Source: Chondrilla cf. caribensis (Eukaryota > Porifera > Demospongiae > Chondrillida > Chondrillidae). From it: a stretch of 64,000 bases of DNA. The stretch covers positions 1,496,416 through 1,560,415 of the forward strand of contig OZ026558.1 in the NCBI GenBank assembly GCA_964020155.1, given 5' to 3'. The stretch's first letter is position 1, and every line of letters begins with the position of its first letter. The notes beneath the pieces were generated by a model. The model did no database searches. It worked only from the letters and a program-made list of their open reading frames with translations, and was not told the origin of the DNA. The position numbers and the translations under genes were made by a program. Shown piece by piece: positions 22,770 through 42,451 of the stretch.

Positions 22770-23178
22770 GAATGTGTGTGTGTCTATGTGTGTGTCCACA
22801 CATGGGCATGTGTATGTGCTGGTGTGTGTATAATACAATCATGTGTTTGTGTGTGAATATACTGTATCAACACATGCTATGATATGAGGCTTTGAGCCAC
22901 AGTACCATATATATTTTGACATGCAACTTACCAACTGACCGTATGTTATTATATACATAGTACTTACAGTATATATGTTCATATTATGTATTATTATTTT
23001 CATCATTATTATATGTCCTTAATCATTCACTCACAATCACGGGTTGTGCAACTAAATGTTGTCATGTGGATGTTCGGTAAACATTAATTTGCATACACTT
23101 TCACACTTATGCGTGAATACACACACTAATTGTTACACTTTAGGTATTCATTACTACATATGGTAGACTTTATATGTT
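21759..23178. other. Array spacer between copies 4 and 5 with giant TG tract
   Basis: Copy 4 leader, then spacer like those at 13900 and 19100, then the compound TG tract 22131-22790, then the 3' flank of copy 5. No gene is seen. Confidence 0.75.
22131..22790. repeat. Compound (TG)n/(TGCG)n/(TGCA)n microsatellite, about 660 bp
   Basis: Alternating purine-pyrimidine sequence throughout, built of TG runs interrupted by GCGTGC and GCATGC blocks that themselves repeat (about 22260-22340 and 22600-22690). Long open frames on both strands (poly-VC, poly-TH) are artefacts of the repeat. Confidence 0.96.
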
Positions 23179-24575
23179 TCAGTATACATAAATCTCAACT
23201 AGTTCAGTGGCAACTCTGTTGAAACGTAGTCCCTGTCCAGTACACCAGCGAATTTCAACATCATTTTGTGTTGCTGTGTTGAGCTCTCTCACAAACCAAG
23301 GAGCCCGAGTGGTATTGCAGCAACTGCTTCCCGGATAGCAGTCCTGACTGTCCCACAGTGCATTGTCAGTGAACCAACGGCCTGGGGTTGAGGGAGGACG
23401 GTGATTGGCACTCTCACAATAATAATTATCACCAACATATGGTGGAGGTGGTGCTCCTGGGAACTTAGCACAAGGACAGTTACAATTAGAAAAGAAGGAT
23501 TCCTGGAAGCCACCAGCATAGGTCCAGATGTGGGTTCGACTACCAGGTGCACCATGTGTGATGGAGAGCCCTGAGACGTAAGCGCCTTCAAGTGACCGTC
23601 CTGAACTGAAGTGGAAAGCACAGGGAGTGTGGTAAGAGAACCCTACAGCCCTACCACATACACGAGTGTATCGGTAGTTGAAGGTGGGGAAGGTGACAGA
23701 GGAACATGTCAGTCCCTTGGATTGCTGCCTCCACAAAGTCTCTTTCCGCTCGTAGTATAGAGTGTCAGAGGTGATGGACAGGTTCCTTCAGGATTGGTCA
23801 TGTCAATGTTCACCACTCTCATCATTCCTCTCACTCCACACTTGTCTGCTTCCATGTAACAATACATTGATCTGGTCATGTTTGATTCTGTCCGAATCCA
23901 GTAATTCTGAGATGAAGCATTTGGGTTACATGCAAGAATATCACGACATGAGGAGGTTGGTTTGTCTTCTGTGAGACCAACTGGACATGAGAGTGGCTGG
24001 AATGTGGATTTTGGTGGAGGGGTTATTATGAGAGTTGTCTGTGGGGTTGCGGTAACAGATTCAGTGAGGACAGCTGTAGGAGTAGTAGTCACAGATGGTG
24101 ATGGTGGGATAGAACCAGCTGACGGAAGAGTTGTGGGTTGTGGTGGAGAGGTTGGAATGGGAGTTGGTTGCAGGGTCACTGTAACAATGACCGTAGTAGT
24201 AATAGTAGCTCTGATCTGTGGAGAGGCAACTGTTACTGTTGTAGCCGACACAGATGGTGATGGTGGAATAGCTTTTGTCAACTGAACATTGCTTGAAGTG
24301 TTCTTGATTTCATCTTTGACAATGTGACGGACAACTTGACGAAGTTCTTCCAAATTGCAACCAATCATGCCTGGTGGTCCTGGTGGACCCACAGCTCCAT
24401 CGCGACCGTCACGACCATTCAACCCGTCTCGACCGTTCACTCCAGGTGGACCTGTTGGACCTTGTAAACAACAACTGCTACAGGTAGCATTTGGAGCAAT
24501 GTCACCATCATGACCTTTACTGGAGACCACAACTACAATACTGAAGAGTAGAGCTAGTACTGGGTTAACAGTCAT
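23179..24575 (-). pseudogene. Collagen/fibrinogen-like protein, array copy 5, broken by a 1-bp frameshift
   Basis: The 5' frame (24575 down to about 23709) encodes signal peptide, CSSCC, 11 collagen triplets, neck, long Pro/Thr linker and the first half of the C-terminal domain, then stops at GGSNPRD. The remaining 180 or so residues (from KGLTCSSVTFPTF to VEIYVY) continue in another frame down to 23179. Compared with copy 2 (CCCTTAGGATTG on the plus strand near 15116), this copy reads CCCTTGGATTG near 23718, so a single A is missing. Both halves remain intact and highly similar to copy 2, so the lesion is recent or an assembly error. If real, the product would be a truncated secreted protein lacking the Cys-rich half. 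Confidence 0.85.
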
Positions 24576-25592
24576 CTTGTACTAACCAACAACTGATGTC
24601 AACTCCCAACAAGCTAGCATTTTATGCAGTGTATTGGTTATAGGAATTTCACACTCTATTTTTATTCTGTACATATTGACCATAGGAGGAGGTGGATCAC
24701 TGAAAGGACACACCCACTGTAATAAAGAAGGAACTGTCTGTAAAGAAGCCAGGGGTGTACTGCCCCATCCCCTTTACTGCTGATAAGATGTTCCTTGAAA
24801 GACTAACGTGACGTCCTATGATGTATCTTCAAAAAAACTGAATTAAATTATCAATGCACCACTATGGGACTCCAATTGTTTCTGTGAAAGCAAAGTGGCA
24901 CAGAAAGACAAACTCACTGTAATATTGGAGGAACTGACAGTGTAGAAGCCACATGTAGTAACTTCACACTTTTTACTGCTGAATGAGATGTAATATTTAT
25001 GGCTTTGGTGATGTGATACTTCAAGAAAACTGAAACCTCAACATCTAATCACCACCTTCACATTGATGTATACCACAGTAACCTGTGTAGGCACAGTCGG
25101 ACATAACATGTACACTATGCACTCCACATACACCCACTTCCCATGTGTGCAATATTGTCAACAAATACAGCTGAAATTGCAGTTCCATTTCACATCTAAT
25201 ATTACTGCTGTAATGTTTACTGTTCAAGCTGTTATGTATGGCTTCATTGAATTATATTGTTTACATACACACATCATAACAATATGCATTTATGATAGTG
25301 CTGCATGTATACTCCCTAGAGCCATTCATATAGTATAACGTGCGCATACTGGAGCCATAGTGTTCACTCATTTAGCATCCAACTATATAATATAATGTTA
25401 TTTTGAACTTTATTATGCAATGGTATTAATTATAATTAAAGCAACCACATAAATTCTCTATGGCCTATTGAATATCATAATAAGCACTCTCATTCACACT
25501 CAATACATGCTGCTTCATATGCTCACACACACACATGCACGCAATCACACACGCACATGCACATATTACTGTAATCCTTGATATGAGATGTT
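24576..25592. other. Array spacer between copies 5 and 6
   Basis: Closely resembles 15976-16900: leader, ACCCACTGTAATAAAGAAGG block, and the stretch around 25333-25380 with GGAGCCATAGTGTTCACTCA. It lacks the MITE found in the other spacers. A minus-strand AATAAA for copy 6 lies at 25410-25415. Confidence 0.75.
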
Positions 25593-26903
25593 CTAGTACA
25601 CGTATATCTCAACTACTTCAGTACCAACACGATCATAACGCAATCCCTGTCCACTGCACCAGCGAATCTCTACATTGTCTTGTGTTGGAATGTTGAGATC
25701 CCTAGTAAACCAAGGAGCTCGGGGGTTATTACAGCAATTGCTTCCTGGATAGCAGTCCTGATTGTCCCAGAGGGTGTTGTTAGTGTACCAATGTCTTGGT
25801 CTTGGAGGAGGATATTGTGTGGCACTCTCACAATAGTAGTGAACACCGACATATGACGGCGGAGGTGCTCCTCGGAACTTGGCACAAGGACAGTTACAAG
25901 TATGTGAAAACGACTCTTGGTAGCCGCCAGCGTAGGTCCAGATGTGAGTTCTGTTACCAGGTGCACCATGTGTGATGGAGAGGCCTGAGACGTAAGCTCC
26001 ATCAAGGTATTGTGTAATACCAATATTAGGCCGAGTGTATTCAAAAGCACAGGGGTGGTTGTAAGAGAACCCTACAGCCCTACCACATACCTGAGTGTAT
26101 CGGTAGTTGAAGGTGGGGAAGGTGACAGAAGAACAGGTTTGACTTCCAGGATTACTGCCTCCACAGAATCTCTTCCCATTTACTGTGTAGTTTGTCAGAG
26201 GTAATGGACAGGTCTCTCCAGGATCGGTCATGTCAATGTTCACCACTCTCATCATTCCTCTTACTCCACACTTGTCTACTTCCATGTAACAGTACATTGA
26301 TCTAATCACATTCGATTTTGTCCTAATCCAGTAGTTCTGAGATGAAGCACTCGAGTTGCATGCAAGAATATCATGACAAGAGGAGGCTGGTTTGTCCTCT
26401 GTAAGACCAACTGGACATGAAGGTGGCTGGGATGTGGGTTGTGGTGAGGGGGTGAGTATGAGTGTTGTCCGCAGAGTTTCTGTAACAGTCACTGTAGTAG
26501 TAATAGTTTCTCTGAGCTGCAGAGAAGCATTTGTTACACTAGGAGTTGATACTGATGGTGATGGTCGAATAAGTGTTGTGGGTTGTTTAAGGGTTAAAAT
26601 GTTCTTGACTTCATCTTTGACGATGTGACTAATAACTTGATGAATTTGTTCCAGATTGCAACCAATCATGCCTGATGGTCCTGGTGGACCTACTGCTCCA
26701 TCACGACCGTCACGACCGTTCACTCCATTGACACCGTTTATCCCTGGTGTACCATCCCGACCGTTTACTCCAGGTGGACCTGGTGGACCTTGTAAACAGC
26801 AACTGCTACAGGTAGCATTTGGAACAATGTCCCCATCATGACCTTTACTGGAGACTACAACTACAATAGTAAAGAGTAGGGCTAGTACTGGGTTAACAGT
26901 CAT
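25593..26903 (-). CDS. Collagen/fibrinogen-like secreted protein, array copy 6
   Basis: Single-exon, 436 residues, member of the copy 3/4 subgroup. The signal peptide differs slightly (ALLFTIVVVVSS). C32/C35/C36, 14 Gly-X-Y triplets, neck CNLEQIHQVISHIVKDEVKN, Pro/Thr linker, then PASSCHDILACNSSASSQNYW, GVRGMMRVVNIDMTDPGETCP, THIWTYAGGYQES, CNCPCAKFRGAPPPSYVG, CCNNPRAPWFTRDLN and DNVEIRWC (N in place of the D of its sisters). A TATA-like TATATAA lies about 50 bp before the ATG, in the conserved leader. Likely secreted; function unknown. Confidence 0.92.
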   Translation of the reverse strand: MTVNPVLALLFTIVVVVSSKGHDGDIVPNATCSSCCLQGPPGPPGVNGRDGTPGINGVNGVNGRDGRDGAVGPPGPSGMIGCNLEQIHQVISHIVKDEVKNILTLKQPTTLIRPSPSVSTPSVTNASLQLRETITTTVTVTETLRTTLILTPSPQPTSQPPSCPVGLTEDKPASSCHDILACNSSASSQNYWIRTKSNVIRSMYCYMEVDKCGVRGMMRVVNIDMTDPGETCPLPLTNYTVNGKRFCGGSNPGSQTCSSVTFPTFNYRYTQVCGRAVGFSYNHPCAFEYTRPNIGITQYLDGAYVSGLSITHGAPGNRTHIWTYAGGYQESFSHTCNCPCAKFRGAPPPSYVGVHYYCESATQYPPPRPRHWYTNNTLWDNQDCYPGSNCCNNPRAPWFTRDLNIPTQDNVEIRWCSGQGLRYDRVGTEVVEIYVY

Positions 26904-26975
26904 CTTTTACTAACCAACAACTGATGTCTACTACCAACAGGCTAACATTATATACAGTGTATTGGTTATAGGAAT
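26904..26975 (-). promoter_or_regulatory. Conserved core promoter and leader of array genes (copy 6 example)
   Basis: On the minus strand a TATATAA box is followed within about 10 bp by a GTTAGCC block and then a near-invariant leader, GACATCAGTTGTTGGTTAGT, just before the ATG. Equivalent sites precede the other copies: GCATAAAATGC before copies 2 and 5, GGTATAAATTGC before copy 7, and a TTTAAA variant before copies 3 and 4. Conservation across copies suggests shared transcriptional control. Confidence 0.6.
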
Positions 26976-27887
26976 TTCACACTCTATTTGTATTCTGTAC
27001 ATAGTGACCATAGGAGGAGGTGGAACACTTGAAGGACACACCCACTGTAATAAAGAAGGAACTGTCTGTGGAGAAGCCAAAGGTGTACCCTCCCATCCTG
27101 TTTTTGTTGCTGATAAGATGTACCCTGAATTGCTTAAGTGATGTGGTATGGTGATCAAATCTTCAAAGACCTGAGCTTTACTATAATGCACTACTGTCAG
27201 ACTCCATTCTGTACATTGCATCTTAATATAGACGGAACTGTCTGTAGAGAAGCCAGGGATGTACTGCCCCATCCCCTTTACTGCTGATAAGATGTTCCCT
27301 GAATGACTAATGTGACGTCCTATGGTGTTTTTTCAAAAAACCTGAGCTAAACTATCAATGTATCACTATTGCATTCCAATTGTGTCTATAGAAGTAAAGT
27401 GGCACAGAAAGACACACCCACTGTAATATAGGAGGAACTGACAGTGTAGAAGCCACATGTAGTAACTTCACACTTTTTACTGCTGAATAAGATGTAATCT
27501 GTATGGCTTAGGTGATGTGATACTTCAAGAAAACTGAAACCTCAACATCCCAGTACCACATTTGCATCGATGTATACCCCAGTGAAGTGTGTAAGCACAG
27601 TCAGACGTATGTAGCTATACATACCACGTTCATCCACTTCCCCTCATGTGTGCAATTGTCTGTGTCCAACAAGTACAGCTCAAACTGGTTCATGTCATCG
27701 GATCAATATCGGACATAATACAACCTAAAATATCTATGTGTACATACCTAATACCTTGGAATGTACATTCTCCTCCAATATATTATAACAATATTCAGTT
27801 AACAAATAAACAGTGAACATTTGGACATGGCCAACAGAATTATGTGTTGCATACACAAGATCCATTTACTGACTGACCATTTTGTGT

Positions 27888-27898
27888 CTGTGTGTGTG

Positions 27899-27970
<72 letters not shown>
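27888..27970. repeat. (TG)n microsatellite
   Basis: Nearly pure TG dinucleotides with one GC interruption. Confidence 0.93.
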
Positions 27971-27973
<3 letters not shown>

Positions 27974-28948
27974 ATGTGTTGGCATGGTGTGTGATGCGAC
28001 TGTAGAAAGCATTATCAAGCATTCATAGTGGTATGCATGAAGCCACACTGGAGATGTGGAAAGTACAAGGAAACATGTATCGTTAGAAAACAGCAAGCTG
28101 TACGGCTACAAGGTAGGTCTGAAGAATACAAGGGAACATGTATCATTGAAGTCTGTCACAGAAATCTACCTATTAGCTGGCTAGAGATGCATATGCTATT
28201 TGCTATGTATATACATTATGTAATGCAAGTGGCTATGTGCCAATGGGTGACATCTTGTGTATTTATCAATGTTTATTTTATTTTATTTTTCATTTATATG
28301 TATATAAGTGCGATAATACTATTACTATTTACCCATTGGCTGTGATTTTTACACGTTTCTCCAAATTTTATTCTACATAATGTAGTATTGATTGTGTGTA
28401 CTGGAAATCTTGAAATCTTAGGTTTACTTCCAGTACTATGCAAATCGATATTATGACATTAAGTGTATAGTATAAAGTAATTAATGGTGCATAAATAACA
28501 ATGGAAGGTCACGTCAGAGCCATATATATTCACCTCTTTATTGAACATCAAAGTAGCTAATATAAGACTGATTTTAACATAATAGCCTTTGAAAAAAAAA
28601 CAACCTTTTCTTCCAGAGACTCACCAAAACGACTTCTACTGTAATATATGCATGCATGGCCTCATTTAACAGTATGTCTATGCAAACTACCCATATACAG
28701 TGTATGTGGTGGAATGGCATTGATGTGTGTGCGCATACTGGATCCATCATGCTTGCTCATTTTACATCCGACAATGAACTTCAATTTACCGTAATATCCA
28801 GTAATTAATGAAATTCACCACAGTCCTATATACTCCCCATTAATTCTCCTCCACACTCAATGTATGTATCTCTGTATACACCCCCCCCCCCACACACACT
28901 ATATATTATATGTTAAACACAATACCCTGATACTGGATATGTGATGTG

Positions 28949-30295
28949 CTAGTACACGTATATCTCAACTACTTCAGTACCAACTTTGTCATAGGCAAGT
29001 CCCTGTCCACTGCACCAGCGAATTTCCACATCATCTTGTGTTGTAATGTTGAGATCCCTAGTAAACCAGGGAGCTCGGGGGTTATTACAGCAATTGCTTC
29101 CTGGATAGCAGTCCTGATTGTCCCAGAGGGTGTTGTTAGTGTACCAATGTCTTGGTCTTGGAGGAGGATATTGTGTGGCGCTCTCACAATAATAGTTATC
29201 ACTGACATATGATGGAGGACTTCTTCCTGGGGACTTAGCGCAAGGACAGTTACACACATGTGAAGATGATTCCTGGAAGCCACCAGCATAGGTCCAGATG
29301 TGGGTTCTGTTGATACCAGGTGCACCATGAGTGATGGAGAGGCCTGAGACGTAAGCACCATCAAATCCTTGAGACCAACTCTGACCAAATTCTGTGGAGA
29401 AAAAAGCACAGGGATGGTAGTAAGAGAACCCTACAGCCCTACCACATACATGAGTGTATCGGTAGTTGAAGGTGGGGAAGGTGACAGAGGAACAGGTTTG
29501 ATGTCCTGGTTTGGTGCCTACACAGAGTCTCTTTCCATTGACTGGGTAGGATATCAGAGGTGATGGACAGGTCCCTCCAGGATCGGTCATGTCAATGTTC
29601 ACCACTCTCATCACTCCTCTCACTCCGCACTTGTCTGCTTCCATGTAACAGTACATCGATTTTGTCATGTTTGATTCTGTTTGAATCCAGTAGTTCTGAG
29701 ATGAAGCATTTGGGTTACATGCAAGAATGTCATGACAAGAGGAGGCTGGTTTGTCCTCTGTGAGACCAACCGGACATGAAGGCGGCTGGGATGTGGGTTG
29801 TGGTGAAGGGATTGGTATGAGAGTTGGTTGCAAAGTTTCTTCTGCAACAGCAGTATCTGGAGATCCAGCTGTAGATGTAGTTACCAAGGATGGTGATTGT
29901 GGAACTGTAACAGTTGATAGTGGAGTCACTGCAACAGTGGTAGGAGATGCAGCTGTAGAAATAGTTGGTATAGGTGGTGATGGGGGAATAGCTGTTGTAG
30001 GTTGAATATCGGTTAGAATGTTCTTGATTTCATCCATAACCATGCAGTGAACAATTTGACGAAGTTGTTCAAGATTGTTACCAATCGTACCTGGAGGTCC
30101 TGGTGGACCCACAGCTCCATCGCGACCATCACGACCGTTCAACCCGTCTCGACCGTTCACTCCAGGTGGACCTGGTGGACCTTGTAAACAACAACTGCTA
30201 CAGGTAGCATTAGGAGCAATGTCCCCATCATGACCTTTACTGGAGACCACAACTACAATACTGAAGAGTAGAGCTAGTACTGGGTTAACAGTCAT
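28949..30295 (-). CDS. Collagen/fibrinogen-like secreted protein, array copy 7
   Basis: Single-exon, 448 residues, counting from the ATG at 30295 that matches all sister genes. The frame stays open 15 codons further upstream, but that lies in the conserved leader after the TATA-like GGTATAAATTGC. Signal peptide, C32/C35/C36, 11 collagen triplets (GLNGRDGRDG), then a neck where the usual Cys after collagen is Asn (IGNNLEQLRQ) and a Cys appears later (VHCMV). That may alter interchain disulphide bonding. The linker is long and Pro/Thr-rich. The C-terminal domain is complete, with an extra residue (GAPGINRTHIWTYAGG) and a distinct loop FFSTEFGQSWSQGFDGAY. First gene of the array by transcription direction. 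Secreted; role unknown. Confidence 0.91.
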   Translation of the reverse strand: MTVNPVLALLFSIVVVVSSKGHDGDIAPNATCSSCCLQGPPGPPGVNGRDGLNGRDGRDGAVGPPGPPGTIGNNLEQLRQIVHCMVMDEIKNILTDIQPTTAIPPSPPIPTISTAASPTTVAVTPLSTVTVPQSPSLVTTSTAGSPDTAVAEETLQPTLIPIPSPQPTSQPPSCPVGLTEDKPASSCHDILACNPNASSQNYWIQTESNMTKSMYCYMEADKCGVRGVMRVVNIDMTDPGGTCPSPLISYPVNGKRLCVGTKPGHQTCSSVTFPTFNYRYTHVCGRAVGFSYYHPCAFFSTEFGQSWSQGFDGAYVSGLSITHGAPGINRTHIWTYAGGFQESSSHVCNCPCAKSPGRSPPSYVSDNYYCESATQYPPPRPRHWYTNNTLWDNQDCYPGSNCCNNPRAPWFTRDLNITTQDDVEIRWCSGQGLAYDKVGTEVVEIYVY

Positions 30296-32527
30296 CTTGT
30301 ACCAACCAACAACTGATGTCAACTTCCAACTCACTAGCAATTTATACCACCTATAATTCTGTGCACATCAAGTAGGAAGTCTACAACCTGTGAACACTAT
30401 TATGCATGTTGGTACATAACATTATACTTAAACACTTAATACGTTCTGCACAAGACCAGTTATGGGGGACTGACTAGTCACTTAGCACACTAGAAGCTAA
30501 TGTATGTATGTTTGTTTGTGGTCTACAGAAGATACCCACGGGAGGCTTAAAACCTCTGAGTTTGGCAGCAACTCTTTAGTATGTACTATATATCTTTGAC
30601 CATGATCACTTTGTTTCACTACAGAGCTCATGCCCTCCTAACTATGCCTCACAAAAATGAATTAAGAGGCTGGGCAACTATGTATTGTACATTGCGTCTC
30701 ATTTCACCTCTGGAGAAGAAAACACACGTTTACTACTTATAAACAACTGAAATAACCCTTTGTTTTGATCAGTTGATCTGACTTCAAGGCTTCAATTATT
30801 ATGTTATGCAGTAAGTTGACAAATTGATGTCACACAAAGTCAAAACACCAAATTGTTTCTTGGGAACAGATATATGCATGTTCTTGGGAATGAGCTCGTT
30901 GTCAGCAGTATATATCAATGTCAGTATACTGCAGAAAGATACGTAATATTACCTTTTCAATCAGCAATTATCAGCAATCTTTGTTGAAACTGTAGTCACC
31001 ACAATTTGCAGTAAAAAATCAGATTCTGTCAGGGATTATTGTAGTTAAATGTACAATTCAAAGTGACTATTGTGTGGTTTGAGCATGTTTCTTTCAGTTG
31101 TTGGGTCTTTACATCATAACAGCATTAGCTGATCTATGTGGCTTTGGCTGGTTGAATGGAATACGTGGATGTTCATACATACGTATAGTGTACATACTCC
31201 AGGTGTGGTTTTCAATCTACATTATAGTGTAGCAGGAATGTGTACATGTGTGGTCCAGAATGCACATTACATTGGATAATAGTAGAATGTGTGTGTAATA
31301 TTATTTATAAAAAAACAGTGATACATACATGTATTTATGTTATATATGTATGTTATAATAATATTGGATCGATTTTTTTGCTACATGGTATACTAGTGAA
31401 GGAACAGTGTCATCTTCGCAGAGTTTTATGTGTACATATGCTACACTTTGAAGTATATGTGGTTAGGTAATATCATCATGGCTATCACTACACACGCTGT
31501 GCATGCATTATGTCATAATATCCATTGTAAACTACTAGACAGATTTCTGTGTCAGACCTCAATACTACATGTAATAGCTAAAGTACCTCTCGAGAGGTAC
31601 TTTAGTTATTATGTGGTATTTTGAGCAATGATTAGTAGACGTGTGAATATAGGAACCAATTATCCACAATGCAACATCAAATGAAGTGAGTACATCAGGG
31701 AAGTGTCCACACATCACAAACGTGTGCACTGCTTTTCCTTTGAAGTCACCCACGCAACATACCACATAATACCCTGTACAGTACTGACCGCACTGTAGCC
31801 ATATAGCTTGCCATTTTCTAACAATACATGGGTTTCCTGTACTCTCCACGTCAGTAGTGATCCTCCTCTAGCTGGTTGACTACTGTAGCTTTTTTGCTTG
31901 CTTCCTTCCTATACAATCCTACTGTATCATACTGTCAAATTTATAAGGTCTTACATCATTCGTGCATTACCCACTTTGTGTCATGTGTACATATATGGAT
32001 ATGTTAGCAATGTACATTACAATGTGTGTGTGCGTGCGCGCGTGTGTGTGTGTGTGTGTGTGTGTGACAGCAAACAGTTCTATAGTTATGTTTTATGCTG
32101 TTTACTGTTCCAGGTATTCTGTATGGGCTCAATGGTGTCATACACAATAATAAATGGATCAATCACGCATAATAGCATGTACATGTGTGGGTATTAGCTA
32201 TCACTACTGACTTACAACATGTATGATACTGCTGTACATATTGACCATACTATGTAGCATTAATTTTAGGGGATTTCATCAAATGTAGTGAAATGTTATG
32301 ATTTCGGTTTATAAGTGTTAATGAAAATATCATGTTAATTCATACACAATGCGAACAAAAATGATGAAGAATAAGAGGATTTTGCCTGCCAGATGAAGTA
32401 GCAATTGGTCAGGTGAGGTAAATTATTGATAATAATAATAATTTTGTGGAAGTTAAAATGACATAATTCATACATCCACTACACCCTTCATTGGGTCTCT
32501 ACATAATATTGCTTGACAGTGCAAACT
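30296..32527. other. Intergenic region between array and SRCR kinase
   Basis: Copy 7 leader and promoter at 30296-30350, then AT-rich unique sequence. Notable are a perfect 28-bp palindrome CTAAAGTACCTCTC/GAGAGGTACTTTAG near 31579-31606 and a short TG tract at 32025-32066. No gene supported. Confidence 0.65.
31579..31606. repeat. Perfect 28-bp palindrome
   Basis: The centre is CTCGAG, with no loop. The minus-strand frame across it has no recognisable product. Confidence 0.75.
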
Positions 32528-40876
<8,349 letters not shown>

Positions 40877-42400
40877 TGTAATCTCACACTATGCTTCCTT
40901 AAGGCTGTTAACTTTAAGCCACTGGCCTTGTGATCTGAGCAAAAAACCTTAGAGTGAAGACTATATATTCAGAGTTTCCAATTTATGATGTATAATCTGA
41001 TTAAATTTGTCTAATGTGCCTAATTACTTCACATGCTGTAGGAAATCTCATGTTTCCATATTAATAATTTATGTTAAGTTATGAACGAAAAGTATCATAT
41101 ACAATGTAATATGAGATTTCCAAAGGGTAATTTAATCAGAACTACTATTATGTGATGTAATAATGTCGAATGGAGATACATCGTTGTATTGCCACTAACA
41201 GCAGATGTGCCATGTAACAGGTCTGCTTTCAAAAGAAATACCATTGGCAAATTGAATTAGCTGTGCAAATGTACATGTATGACATAGGACGCACTAACAT
41301 GGATGATGTACCCAAACATAATCATAATACTCCATTTCCTGGAAGTATGCAGGAGAATGGATAATTTGTATCAGTTTCAGTACCATTATCAACCTTTACC
41401 ATTTTACTGATGAACCACTAAACCATAAAGCCTAGTTTACAGGATAGATCACCAGTCAAATACATACATTGTGGAGAAAATTGTATACAAGCAAATGATA
41501 ATTAATTGTCAGTCGATAGATAAATAGATATTAAATATTTATACAGGAAAGCCCGTCAGTTACAAGACTGATCTCCCCGGGGGGTCCTGTTCAATACATA
41601 TCGTAGGAATGAATAAATTAAGGGAAAATTATACACAAGAGGAATAAATTATGATTGCATGATAAGGGATGGGTGAATGGTACTGGTATCAGTACTTATT
41701 CCTATATGGTAATCATAATCCCTTAATCCCTTATGATATCGATTATCCAACATTAATTAGTGGTTAAGACATGAGCACAAGGGCATTATGACATATAAAT
41801 ACCGAGTCCCGAGGGCGAGTGTATTTTATATGTCATAATGCCCGAGTGTCCATGTCTTAACCATTATAGCAACCGTTGCTAACGCTTTATACTGTTGCTA
41901 GCGCTTTATACATTATAAAATTGCTGTATAATAGTACTGTTTCTATGGTAACAGATGCTATAAGGGATTAATATGCATGTCATTCAGTATAACCATAGAA
42001 CATTAATCACAGTCTCTGTATAACTTATAATATTTGACCATGCAACTGAGGTTTGATAATATATTCGAATTGAATTGAATTGATTACATCCATACATACA
42101 CATAAAGTGAAACACATATGTGTAAGGAGTTACACAGATGGTGCATCCACATGCATCATATTATTATATGTGCCCCCCCCCCCAAAAAAAAAAAAAAACT
42201 GAATGATAATTTATGACATTGATCAAAACGAAAATAATGATGAAACGGTAAATGAGGATTATATATTATACATAATGATAAATAGCGGATATTCCAGTTA
42301 AGAATTGTTCGAGTACAATGCTGTATAGTACACGTTCGAAGTACTGTACACTCCAGCGATTAGCGCCTTTTAATTATTTCTTGCCGCCCACTGCATCAAG
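40877..42400. other. Divergent intergenic region, SRCR kinase / AVL9
   Basis: AT-rich. Holds a possible non-LTR 3'-end fragment around 41521-41600 (CCCGTCAGTTACAAGACTGA with CCCCGGGG), a dispersed element at 41761-41962, and a C10A16-like homopolymer at 42173-42198. The two genes diverge from here. Confidence 0.6.
41761..41962. mobile_element. Dispersed repeat element, copy B (inverted relative to 37698-37900)
   Basis: Begins TGGTTAAGACATGAGCACAA and ends CTATGGTAACAGATGCTAT, the reverse complement of copy A with scattered substitutions. It contains the same internal hairpin around GGCATTATGACATATAAA. Confidence 0.75.
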
Positions 42401-42451
42401 ATGGCGTCGTTGAACAATCTAGCTTCAGTTCTGAGCCGGATCTTGTCATAG
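42401..42451 (+). CDS. Upstream ORF in the 5' exon of AVL9 (16 codons)
   Basis: The ATG lies in AAGATGGCGTCG, a good Kozak-like context that also matches a YY1-type AAGATGGCG motif. The frame reads MASLNNLASVLSRILS and ends with TAG 34 nt before a GTAAGAGG donor at 42486. It may dampen AVL9 translation, or the first ATG may simply be part of a promoter element. No homology recognised. Confidence 0.4.
   Translation: MASLNNLASVLSRILS

Larger units (their letters stand above)
26904..28948. other. Array spacer between copies 6 and 7
   Basis: Holds the copy 6 promoter side with an internal duplication of the GAACTGTCTGT...GAAGCCA block (about 27058 and 27235), a (TG)n tract at 27888-27970, a segment near 28056-28120 that recurs inverted and diverged near 31780-31850, and a poly-C run near 28880. 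No gene is seen. Confidence 0.7.

Noticed and set aside
22063..22856. Long open frames on both strands encoding poly-VC or poly-TH (also at 4734, 8378, 9337, 39077 and 63109)
   Set aside because: They are translations of TG/CA microsatellites, open in several frames at once, and have no family similarity.
12792..29847. 126-, 146- and 60-110-residue frames antisense or alternate-frame to the array genes
   Set aside because: They recur only because the underlying genes are paralogues; no start context or domain of their own.
12736..30295. True fibrillar or short-chain spongin collagen genes
   Set aside because: Only 3-14 Gly-X-Y triplets and a large fibrinogen-like Cys-rich head; these are collagen-stalked secreted proteins, not structural collagens.
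31565..31849. 94-residue minus-strand protein
   Set aside because: Its beginning matches a diverged repeat near 28056-28120 and its end lies in a palindrome; no conserved domain.
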